64,000 nucleotides of DNA from Calycina herbarum (lineage: Eukaryota; Ascomycota; Leotiomycetes; Helotiales; Pezizellaceae). A program made the position numbers and the translations under genes. Below the pieces are notes generated by a model, which saw only the letters and a list, made by a program, of their open reading frames with translations, ran no database searches and was not told the origin of the DNA. Of the stretch, positions 47,612 to 57,783 are shown one piece after another. Location: contig LLEY01000070.1 in NCBI GenBank assembly GCA_001414485.1, forward strand, positions 124,001-188,000, given 5' to 3'. The number at the start of each line of letters is the position of its first letter. Positions within the stretch are counted from its first letter, which is position 1.

Positions 47612-49230
47612 ATGTCGAATTCTAAAGCTCTGCTTAAGAGCGTTGAGCAACCTACTAGGGAAGCTAGTAGACCCCCCTCCGAAAGGTCTACGAACCGCAC
47701 TCGCACGCCTAAAAATAAAAGGTCTCGGAAAGAAAAGCAACCTACTCGAAACCCTAAAGACAACCGAGACTTTTCTAATATAGACGAGATACGGGGTATA
47801 GTATAAGGCTTAGAAGGAAAACTTCAAGATAACAACGATCGGTTTATACAGTTAGAAAGGATGATAAGCGAACTCTAACTTGCCTCTACGAATCCACCCT
47901 GAATCGATCCCGAGCCTCTTTCGCCTCTAAGTACTACGCGAGACCCTTTTCGCTTAAGAGATCCTACCTCTAATACCTTCCCTCGACGGCAGACCACCCT
48001 ACCTACTTCCGAAGGCACCCCGAATCCTCTCCGACCTACCAAAAGCAAGATCACGGAAAAAATTAAACCCTTAGATGACGGCACATCACCTATATACCGA
48101 TAATAGAAGATATCGGTATACGATAGACTACTAGTGAATGCCGATCATTATAATATAAGCCCGACTCGAAAGGCCCTTATATAAGGAATAACTACTAGAC
48201 TTGCTAGGAACTACCTTGAGCCTAGATACGAGTCTAAGTCGATTTATATTACTTTCTACGATTATTAAGATATGATTAAACTTTTAGATTCATATTTCTT
48301 AACCGGATACAAGACAGAGGATATACGGAACGCCTTCTAGGCCTTGTAGATAGGTAGAAAGGATTATGCTAGAGAAACGTTTACTAACTTCAGAGGTTGC
48401 TTTTCGAGTATAGCTATACTTGGAGGGATACTAGAGTTAGAGCAGTTCTTCTATATATAGGAAAAGATTACACTATAGCTACGAAACTCAGCTACTGTAC
48501 TTAAGAGACGTTAGAACTATAACTTCGTTAAAATAGTAGTAGATCTTCTAGCCCTAGATAAGGAAAGACGCTGAAACGCTGAGTTATACATAGCTAATAT
48601 AACTAAGCCAGTTAGTACAACTACTTTAGTTAAAAAGACTACCTTTTAATCCTTATCTAGTATAATACTGAACCTCCTACTACCTGAACACGAATCCTTT
48701 TCTACTAGACTAACGGGAAGATGAAACTAAGTCCTTGTAGAGTACCCTGAATTAGTAGGAAAACGAGGTATTAGATAACAATTATTAGTAATAACATTTA
48801 ACTAGCCGATACCTCTCCGACTCCCTACTTCAGTAAGGAGTCCTTACTTTCTTTTACCTTCTAGCTGGATTCTAGAAGTCTAATTTGAATTAGATATGAA
48901 TCAGTTACGAATCGAATACGAATCGAAGAAGTACGCTATCTATTAGGACGAAAGACAAGAATAAGTAACCTCTTAGCTGAGTTATCACTGTCTTCTATGA
49001 TATTAACTTCCGAATTCTAACTTTTCTGCCTCTAACTCCTATTTGAATCCTCTCTAATATATAGAGTAATTAAAGGATTAGACTATATACTCTTTTAGCG
49101 AATACTTTACTTTAGTAGGAAACACCTGATATAAGCAACATCTATAAACAAGGCCGGCTACGACTTGTATCCTATCTTTTGCTAAATACCTTACTTAATA
49201 AACCGTATTCCAAACAACATATACGATAAT
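47612..49230 (+). pseudogene. Gag-like gene of the gag-only element
   Basis: The ATG at 47612 opens 64 clean codons, then the frame continues in phase to about 49230 with TAA/TAG breaks. The N terminus is basic and Pro/Arg/Lys-rich (R-T-R-T-P-K-N-K-R-S-R-K). A coiled stretch follows (F-I-Q-L-E-R-M-I-S-E-L), then a Pro-rich region. The Gag core has Y-D-R-L-L-V-N-A-D-H-Y, then L-A-R-N-Y-L-E-P-R-Y, F-Y-D-Y and F-T-N-F-R-G-C-F, the pattern of retrotransposon capsid in fungal gypsy elements. No zinc knuckle was seen. It is not translatable beyond residue 64. Confidence 0.75.
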
Positions 49231-49298
49231 CCTTCTACTACCGATACCGTACTGACAATATAAAGACTCAAGGACGAGTCTTTTTCAAGGAGGGGGGA

Positions 49299-49582
49299 TA
49301 TGATAGAACCATCAGGAATTAATCGGAATGATCGGAATTGGAATTGCTAAGTCTACGTGCTGAATAGGATACGATACAGATGTTGTTTTAGGATTTGGAA
49401 AAGCCAGATGGCTTCCAGACTTACTATTGTCTAAACCTCTTGTAAATAACTGCCTCCTCTCTATCGGGAAAGACTAATTTGGTCTTTTCCTTCGTATTAG
49501 AGCCTAGTATTCGGATATGTCATTCTATCGAACGCACTTCTATATGCCTCTTTTGTAGTATTATCCGTTTCGTGCCGTTATA
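49299..49582 (+). repeat. 3' LTR of the gag-only element
   Basis: 284 bp, preceded by the polypurine tract and followed by GAATT. It keeps more CpA/TpG than the 5' LTR. Confidence 0.9.
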
Positions 49583-49587
49583 GAATT

Positions 49588-49839
49588 ATACGAAGGCTTT
49601 CTACTACTTTTTACTTAGAAACAGATAGATCTATAGAATAAATAAACTAGATAGTAGAAACCTATCTACAAATGTTCGTAGATTATACTTAAGACGACTA
49701 GAAAGAACTACTACTATTCGTAGAATTAGCGATTAATAACTAAATAGTATTAGCTACGAAAGTAAGCTCTTTCTTTCTTAAATACAGATATTACGCTAAG
49801 TCTTTAGATATCTAGTACGAACTCTTAAACGAAGCTATA
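49588..49839 (+). pseudogene. Ty3/gypsy integrase relic, second part
   Basis: Continues the frame interrupted at 46953. It reads F-Y-L-E-T-D-R-S-I-E-Q-I-N-Q (normally F-H-P-x-T-D-G-x-T-E-R-x-N), then F-V-D-Y-T-Q-D-D and L-L-L-F-V-E-L-A-I-N-N. These are hallmarks of the integrase core, with the Gly and Arg changed. It ends at a pogo fragment. Confidence 0.82.
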
Positions 49840-50640
49840 ACGTGGTTTATTAGAACCTCGGTTATATTAGAACCTCGATTAATTTTCCTTAGTATATAAC
49901 TTTGAACTTAAATAACTTAACTATAATATATTAAATTAACTCTTTATAATCAGAGTCTGATATACTAGATATATCTACAGCTTCTTAACAAGTTTATACG
50001 TTATAACTAGCTTTTCTATAGATTCTATAGTATTATCTAGACAGTTACCTCTTCTTATAACTATCTCTTACTATACGTATATCGCGTTATACCTGCTTAT
50101 CTACGTCTTTCTAGGCTATAATATCCTATATATCCTCTATAATAAGTATACCCTCTTTATAAATACGAGCCTTTTTAGCTCTCTAGCGTTTACTAAGAGC
50201 TTTATTTACTATCTAAAGTATACGTACCTTAGTAGATAGAAGAGTTATCTTATAAGCTATTCGCTCTATACCTTTAGCTAGCGTTATAACTGTCTTAAAT
50301 AGAGGGGTTAGCGAGCTTCTCTAATAGCGAGTAATTCGATTTTATATAAGAGTTAACTATGAAAAAGCTTCTATTAGGTTAGAAGAGATCTGAGATTCCT
50401 ATAAGAGAGTATTAGTAGTAGAGGGTCTAGAGAGTATTAGAGTCTATAACTTTATATTAAGCTTTGAAATTACTACTTACAGATCAAAAGACACTAGGCT
50501 AGCTCTATAGAATCTAGCCTAAGCGTTCTAGACTATTATAGATTCCCTATATACTACTATAAAGGCTAGAAAGAACTCTACCTTAGTAATATAGTTAATA
50601 TAAGCTTTAATAAACGTCTTAATCTATCGACTATACACTT
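49840..50640 (-). mobile_element. Pogo-type transposon fragment, C-terminal half, ends at the gene island
   Basis: Starts with an inverted end (ACGTGGTTTATTAG) next to TA at 49838-49839. The minus strand carries the C-terminal part of a transposase collinear with about 6067-6870 of the copy at 6067. Homology stops near 50640, and the following sequence has gene-island composition, so the other end has been lost at the boundary. Confidence 0.75.
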
Positions 50641-51560
50641 GCTCTCTAAAACTCCTAACTTGGTGCTGAACCGCTCAAAAGAAGTTCTATTAAACGAACA
50701 CAAGCGAACCTTACTCTCCCATTCGACGGTAATACTTTCCTTCGATAGCAACATTTAGAATAACTTCAAACGTTCAGATGCACTCCAACAAATCCATGCC
50801 ATACTTGACCCCCATCTCTCCTCTTAATATCTTCGAATCTCCCCGTACGACAGAAGGTAGCCCCAATGCATCCACCACCCCCGCCACAACCCAAGCATTG
50901 AAAGGTCAAGGCGAAGTTTACTCTGTCCACCGACCCACGACCTCCACATCTGGAAGGTCTTATATAGATCACCGTTGTTGATTGGATACGTCAAACCTAC
51001 TTTCCGTACTACAGGAATATGCATAGCTGCGGAGAGTGAATCCAAGACCATAAAGTTTCAAAAGGCAGGAGACACAACAAAGTGTATGGGTAGATAAGGT
51101 AACAAGAGCCTATCTACCAACATTAATTGAAGATCGAGAAAGATGCAAGTGACCATGTTAATATGTAACATTTCTTATTCCTTTGGAGTTGGAGAAGATT
51201 GGAGAGCTCTTAAATATCTGTCAAAAGTGTTAGACAACCAGTGAACTAGATATGGCTACATACATTTCACTCGCTTCGAAGATGTTTTCCTTGCCTACTA
51301 ATTTATTTCCTCACTTATTATAGTACTTAGCTAACTTCTGATTAGTTGTAGCTAGCTTTCTTCATTTCCTAGGCTTCCGGGAATGAGAATTGCGCATTAC
51401 GTCGAGGTGTATACATATATTCGTGGCTCATTCAGTCTCAACGGTCTACAGAAAGCATACGATCTTTGGTTACTAAGTAATTGGCTATGAAAAGCTACGT
51501 TGATAGTAAACAGTGGTTTGGTCTCCATTGAGTTCAGTGTATCTCTGTGTTTTCCTGAGT
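50641..51560. other. Island edge, non-coding or unknown
   Basis: Normal composition. A 67-codon plus-strand frame at 50778-50981 is rich in Pro, Ser and Thr and has no recognised domain; two minus-strand frames overlap it. It may be a fragment of a gene cut off by the transposon. The last 500 bp are probably the 3' region of the synthetase gene. Confidence 0.45.
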
Positions 51561-54500
51561 TCAGCCATCTAGAATCTCGCCAACAGTCCGACTTGGCTCG
51601 CTTCTACCCAGAAATTGTATCATCGCTTGCCATCCTTGCAATAACTTCTCACTAGTACCGTGAGGAATCGAGTTTTCTTCCCATATGACATCCATTTTCA
51701 GCTTTCCCTGATAGATCTGCCCAAAAATACTGATGGTTTGATCTCGCTCAGCCATGCCGTCTCGGAAATCACTGTTGAGTGTGAATAAATTATCGCGACC
51801 AAGAGTCAAGCCTCCAGTTGGTGGTCTGAAGTTTACCCAAAGTGCATGCTTGAGATGTGCCGCAGCTTCTGGTGCCGAACTCAAAAAGTCGTTCACAGCG
51901 ACAATCTCGTGTTTACCAGACTCTAGAAAGTCGCCGTCAACACTATGAAGTAAGTCTGAGATGCACTGATCTCGCTTGACAGAGATACGAAGAGGTGCTC
52001 TCGTGATCAATGGCCCTGCTACGTCTTCGCTTCCCACCATTCCCCCAACACGGCCAGTCCGAGCTAGCATGAAGGGGATGTCCTCGTTCCCCGTGATTTT
52101 TGCCAACGCCAATGCAAGAGCCGTCATCGAAACTGTATACTCTGATACCTTGAGCCATTCAGGAAAAGTCAACTCGGTTTCTTCAGAAAATCTACGGTCT
52201 GCCGGGGAATCGATCGTTTGGTTGTCTTTGAATAAGGCCTTGAAGTCTGCCCCTTTAAAGTGCTTCTGCCAGAATTTAAGCGATGCACTCTTGACGGAAT
52301 TGTTTCGGTGTTGAACGATGCGCTTGAAGGGTGGCCTGCTGCGGAGACCGGAGCTACCAGTCTTGTACAAGATATTAAGTTCTTCGCTCAGGAGTTCAAG
52401 CATCAACTGATCTAGCAGTCCATGGCTGGCATACCAGATCAAATGGGAAGGTCTCTGGTCTTTGTTGACAAGAAGACCGCTTGCATGAGGAGTGAATCCC
52501 AACCCACGAATATCTCCCTCCAGGTCTCTCAACAGAATCGCAACATCAGAAGACTTCTTCCAGATCACACTTTCAGACTTCAATACGACTTGAAAGACAC
52601 CAGATGGAGTATCCACGAACCGCGTCCTCGTGATTGGGTGGCGGGCCATCAATTCTTCCCAAAGGCTCTGAATTTGCTCGACCTCAACATCGGGAGGCAA
52701 TTCAAACGAGGCAGTACTTATCCAGCAGCGAAACTGACGCACTTGACTATGATCGATGTACCACTTCTGCATGTCGGTAAGCGGGAATATATCTTCGATC
52801 ATCCCAGATGTGATTTGGCATTGCTCAGCAGCGATTTCCAGAATTTGCGTGGCGATTGAACCATCAAGCAAGGAGAAAGGTTCATCTTGAACTCCCTCGA
52901 AATTTTCTTCGCCGATATTTTGCGCCAGCGCCTGAACATTCCGAAATCGATACAACTTGGCCACGGAGATATTCATGCCATTGCGACGAGCCGCTGCTAC
53001 TACTGCCATGGCCTTCAAAGAATCTCCTCCTACTCTGAAAAAGTCATCAGAGATTCTGGTGGTGTTCACAGGAAGGTGAAGTGCTTCATCCCAAATTTCA
53101 AGAAGTTTCTTTTCGTCTTCTGATAAGGGCTGGTCCGCTTGGTTTTCCCGAGGTCCATGCCTTGAGCTTCGAATCGAGGAAAGGTCTAAAGCATTGGCTG
53201 TTTCTTTCAATTTTCTTCTGTTCAGCTTGAAAATATTGGTCATGGGGAAGGTCCGGATTGGTATAAAGGCTGCGGGAATCATGTAATCGGGCAGGACTTC
53301 GCGCAATTTAGCCTCCATTTGAACAATCATCTTCGAAAATTCGGTTTCATCGGATGCAAGCTTTTCCCAAAGAACATCTACATCTGCCGTAGTGCCTTCG
53401 TGGTCCCGATGTTTCTGGAATTCCAAGAACGCAACCAGCTGTTCTTGCCCGGGAATCAAGGTCGGATTGCGTACCTCGACCGCTGTGCCCAATCCACTCG
53501 CTAAGCGTATTTGATGTTCAATCTCCAGAATTTCAATTCGCCACCCCCGGATTTTTACTTGGCTATCTTTGCGGCCGACGATCTCATAGTCACCAGCCCT
53601 GGTCAGTCTACCGAGATCCCCTGTTTTGTAAAATCGAACAGGCTTCCGTTGACAGATACTCGAGAACCATGTTGGCGGAGCGATGAAAATTTCTTTTGTC
53701 TTTTTCTCATCCCCAAGATAACATCTGCCTACCGTGGGCCCTTCAATCAGAATTTCACCTGGCGCTCCTATTGGCTGTAGTTTGTCACTATTCTGTGGAT
53801 GAACAATCCAGAACTTGCTAGCGTAAGGATTTCCGATGAGGCCAGTATAATGAGGTTTTACGTCTGGATCCAGGAAGCAGCAGCCGACAGTACATTCCGT
53901 GGGCCCATACATGTGCAAAACTCTCTTCCCGGCGTCCATCCACAAGTCTGTGAGATCTTTCCATACGCGCTCTCCTGCCAGTAAGATGCTTTTCAGCTTC
54001 GGGAAATCTGTGATTGCCATTGTCGAAAGAAGGGTAGGTGAAAGACTCATGAAATTTGCATTCAAGGAATCAACAGCCCCCGGTATGTCGTTAAACCGGG
54101 ACCATTCAGAAGGGATGCAGACGCAACCTCCACAGAATAACGGGCAGAATATTTCGGATATACAAAAGTCGAGATTCAACATGGTCACCTGAAGGGAGCG
54201 CATATCGGAAGTGGCATTGATTTCCTGGTTGAGTGCTTTGATGCTTGTGGTTAGATTACTGTGTTCGATCACCGCACCCTTTGGGATACCTAGTAAGAAG
54301 TTAGCATGAGCATGTAAACGACTTCCTCGTGGTTCTTGACTCGGTCGTATCTATACCGCAGAGCCCACTTCAAGGAAAATTTACCTGTTGAGCCAGATGT
54401 AAAGATGACATAGGCAGGCTGGTCGAATTGAATTCCGCCCTCAGTTTCGAAGGCGGGCAGAATGTCATTGGATGTGTCTAGCATCGTCAAGTTCTCGTCA

Positions 54501-55700
54501 AAGATAACGACCGAGTCCACGATCCCTTGGAACTTCTGACATTGGCTTGCTGAGGCCAAAGCCAATGGTATGTTGTCAAGCTGCTTCAAAATATTTGCAA
54601 TGCGACCAACTGGCATGGTAACGTCCAATGCAACGAAAGAGGCGCCAGTCTTTAATACCTGCAAATTATTTCTTAGTTGGTTTTCTCAAACTGACAGTCA
54701 TCAGATGAATTCTTACTGCAAACATTGAGACAATATGCCATTTGGACTTTTCAAATAACAGAGGGACCCAGCTCCCGACAGTGACTCCGCACTGAATGAG
54801 ATGCGTAGCAACGCTGACAGCCTTTTGGTCGAGCTCCTCGTATGTAAGACTTCCATCCCATGCACAAACGGCTTCGTTGTTAGGGGTAAATCTCGCTTGC
54901 TGAGCGACGAGCTATCCGGAACCTCAGCGTTAGTATATTTCTGGTTTGTCAAAGAGAATAGATCAAGAATGATGATGATTGTCGTAGAATATCAAGAGTG
55001 TCTCGGCTCTGAAAGCGGACAAAAAATGCTTTTATACCTAATAAATCGGACTTACCTCATGGGCAAAGGTGTATTCCGCTGATAGCATGCCCTCGTTCAA
55101 TGCGGCAATATCAGTCTTGTCCGATGCGATTAAAAAGTCCAACTTCTGAATTTCTTCTTGCATCGAACGATGAAACTGAGTAAACAAGTTGTCCAACCTG
55201 GCTAGAACGAGATCCAGTTCGGACTTGGCCAGTGAAGACTTCGAGCAGACCTTTAGGCGAATCCCATTTTTGCCATCTTCGCATGCGATGAAGCTTGGGG
55301 CTATGGCCAGATCATAAGTAGATTCATCCAGAAATTTGTAGACCACAGAATCGAGATTGGCTGTAATGAGAGCTTTTGGAATACCCCCGTTGGATGATTC
55401 CGTGTCTTTGAACTGCTTTACGCCGCCAGCCAACTCCTCTTCCACTCGACTGTAGAGATTCTCGAGGGTCTGTTTATCATCAAGGTGGAATTGAAGGTGA
55501 AGAATATCTCTTTCTTGACTGTGTCCTAGAACATCAATGGATGCTTCGTCGTCTGCAGAATACGTAGCCGATAAGATTGCCCAAGCAACCAAAACGTGGA
55601 TATATGGACGGTCGTTATGCTTTACGGTGTCAAAATCGACTTGAGGTTCGATGTCATGGAGCTCCAGTCTCAGCGCTTCCGATACGGTATGTTCAGCCAT
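51561..55700 (-). CDS. Single-module non-ribosomal peptide synthetase, A-T-C
   Basis: Predicted exons on the minus strand: 55700-55056, 54899-54717, 54658-54385 and 54289-51561; introns of 156, 58 and 95 bp have GT-AG ends and keep the frame, giving 1276 residues. Residues 1-215 resemble the C-terminal half of a condensation domain without its catalytic histidine. The adenylation domain (about 216-725) has S-G-S-T-G-I-P-K-G, Y-G-P-T-E (495-499), Y-K-T-G-D-L, R-K-D-S-Q-V-K-I-R-G and a Lys in the last motif (722). The carrier domain has G-G-D-S (Ser 791, phosphopantetheine site). The terminal condensation domain (about 860-1270) has S-H-G-L-L-D (His 990, Asp 994) instead of H-H-x3-D-G. Asp 408 fits the residue that binds an alpha-amino group. 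One amino acid would be activated, tethered and condensed or released by the last domain. The product is unknown. Confidence 0.88.
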
Positions 55701-56229
55701 TGGGAAAGTCCACGAAATCGAAACGGAAGTTAAAGGTCAGAAGGAGTGCAGCAAAAGCACAAGTAACACGGTAATGGCGATGGTGGGAGGACGACGGTAT
55801 GTAGGTATCTCCTGCCGCGCCCCACTAACCCAAAGTGGTAACACCCCCAACACCCCGCACCTGGACCAAATAGGGAATACGTGAATCTTACATGCATAAA
55901 ATCGAGGGTCTCCGTACTTTTCACCCAGTGTTCTGTTCACCTTTAACTGCAAATTCCGGAAGGGTGGAAATCGAACAAGCTAATAAGGCAAGCGATAAAA
56001 GACGAACGACCGAAATCTTCAGGTTAGTAGCACACAATCACAATCCCAATCTTTCAAGCTGAAACAATTTCTTCTTCCCACTGGGAAAGATGTTGGTTCT
56101 ACGCATACAAGGTCCAAAAGTTGGTCTGATATAGCACCAAAATACAGTGCTCCTTGGGCCTTATTCGACGTTACAGACGTCTCTCATTGCGAACCAATTT
56201 TCACCTCCCTGAAGCTTATTCATGCCACG
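55701..56229. promoter_or_regulatory. Promoter region of the synthetase gene and MFS 3' region
   Basis: 529 bp between the stop of the MFS gene and the start of the synthetase, both on the minus strand. No open frame of note. It should hold the synthetase promoter; no regulator site was recognised with confidence. Confidence 0.5.
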
Positions 56230-57783
56230 TTACAAGCGTCTCTCCAGAGGTTCGCCCCCAATGGTAAGTTGCAAAGTTATTAATGGTAGTGGTGTAAGTG
56301 CCAGAGCAATAAAGCCAAGAAGAGAGTTGCCCCATCCCAATCCCAGATGGTCATACAACGGCTGAGCTGCCAAAGGTAACAGACCGCCACACAGTGACAT
56401 CAATATTGATCCTGCCCCGATTGCTGAGGCTGCAAAATCTGGGAATGCGTCCACAAGGTATGCTTTACTTGAAATCGAGACTACAGCAGTCCCGAAATTT
56501 TGGATTGCTGAAGCCATGACAGGTGCCATCCAGTGAACCTCTTTCTGAATAGTCCAGCCATAAAGGAAAAGACCGAAAGCAGAAATGATTCCACCTATAA
56601 TAGCAGGTGGAAGACGATCCTGAGATTGAGTTGATCCTCGTGAGACTTTCTTTCGCCTGACATACCAGTCGGATACTAGGCCGCCTACAAATAGACCAAG
56701 TGCATATCCCGGCCCTGCGAAGCTTTGAATTAGCATATTGTTCACTCCCTAAATCTGGATGCACCTACCCCAGCCTAAGCAGTAGAGACCGGAGTCCTTC
56801 GGCAGGATACCGTAATGGCTCTCAAAGACCTCTGTCAAAGTGGTGAAGACAATGTATCCAAATCCCCACAGCGTTGCATAATGAACAGCTATGACCAATG
56901 CAACGGGATAAAACGCCCATATTTTGAACACTCTCAATACCATGACGAGCTTGAAATTCGGCCGTTTTGGCAGGGGTTGATTTGTTTTTCGCCGCTGTTG
57001 AAGAGTAGCACTATGCGTCTCGGGAGTAGTAATCATAGAGAATATTTCAAGTCCTCCAACAGCCATCGAGGTGATCCAAAGTATCCATCTCCAACTTCTT
57101 CCATTACTCAGGACTGCGCTGCCAATGAGAGGTCCCCAGCTCAAACCGGTCATAGGGAGTATCTGTGCAATTCCAAGAGCTCCTCCTCTCTGTTCCGGAG
57201 AGAACATGTCGCTTACTATCGTGGGACCAAGAGTCAAAGGGGCAGCGAAAAACCCATTTATGCAGCGAAAAATCAACATCATGCTGATGTTGGAGCTGAA
57301 GCCGGTTATCAGAGTACAAGCAACATATATGATGTTACAGGCGTGCCAAACTGGAAGTCGGCCAAAGTGATCTGCAAGTGGACCAATGAAGAATGGACCA
57401 AAGCATTCACCAAGTTCCCAAATGCTAACAAGCAAGACGTAGTAAGATTTGTTGTTTGTCTTGAAATCGTTTAGAATCAACGGAACGGCTGGTGTACAGG
57501 CCATTGTAGCAATTACACTAGATGGAAGTGATTAGCCCAAGAGACACCAACATTTATCGCGGGCTTACTTTAATAGCATCATACACGATACAGTCGCTAC
57601 GACCATCCATTTTCGCTTCTTGGACCAGTTGAAGGGATTCGCAACGTCATGTGCAAATGCATCTTCCTCTAAATGCCCTGAGGTCGTGCTCCCTGCCACC
57701 TTTTCACGGTCTCTTATGTTTCCACAAATTCTAAAGATGTTTTCGTGTTCCTCCATGTCTGAACCGCTTGAAAATAGAGGCAT
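56230..57783 (-). CDS. MFS transporter (drug:H+ antiporter type)
   Basis: Predicted exons 57783-57569, 57517-56769 and 56714-56230; introns of 51 and 54 bp. The second intron has a TGCTAATTC branch point and removes an apparent in-frame TAG. Product: 482 residues (an upstream ATG at 57879 would add 32). The N terminus is cytosolic with A-N-P-F-N-W-S-K-K-R-K-W, typical of fungal DHA1 proteins, then about 12 membrane helices. Motif A is G-P-L-A-D-H-F-G-R, motif C is T-G-L-S-W-G-P-L-I-G, and the second-half loop has G-G-L-V-S-D-W-Y-V-R-R-K-K. These proteins export small molecules with protons at the plasma membrane. Lying next to the synthetase on the same strand, it is the probable exporter of its product. 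Confidence 0.9.

Larger units (their letters stand above)
46954..49582 (+). mobile_element. Gag-only LTR element (TR-GAG-like), target duplication GAATT
   Basis: Two 284-bp LTRs (46954-47237 and 49299-49582) flank about 2.06 kb. GAATT is present at 46949-46953 and 49583-49587. A polypurine tract AAGGAGGGGGGA (49288-49298) precedes the 3' LTR. The interior encodes a Gag-like protein and no protease, RT or integrase. It is much less RIP-mutated than its surroundings. Non-autonomous LTR elements that keep only gag are known in plants as TR-GAG; this looks like a fungal example that would need enzymes in trans. Confidence 0.88.

Noticed and set aside
47572..48084. Minus-strand frames over the gag-only element
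   Set aside because: They overlap the plus-strand gag frame, which has family features; they are antisense shadows.
56746..56751. In-frame TAG that would split the MFS gene
   Set aside because: A 54-bp intron (56715-56768) with GT-AG ends and a TGCTAATTC branch point removes it and restores the conserved L-G-W-G-P-G-Y stretch.
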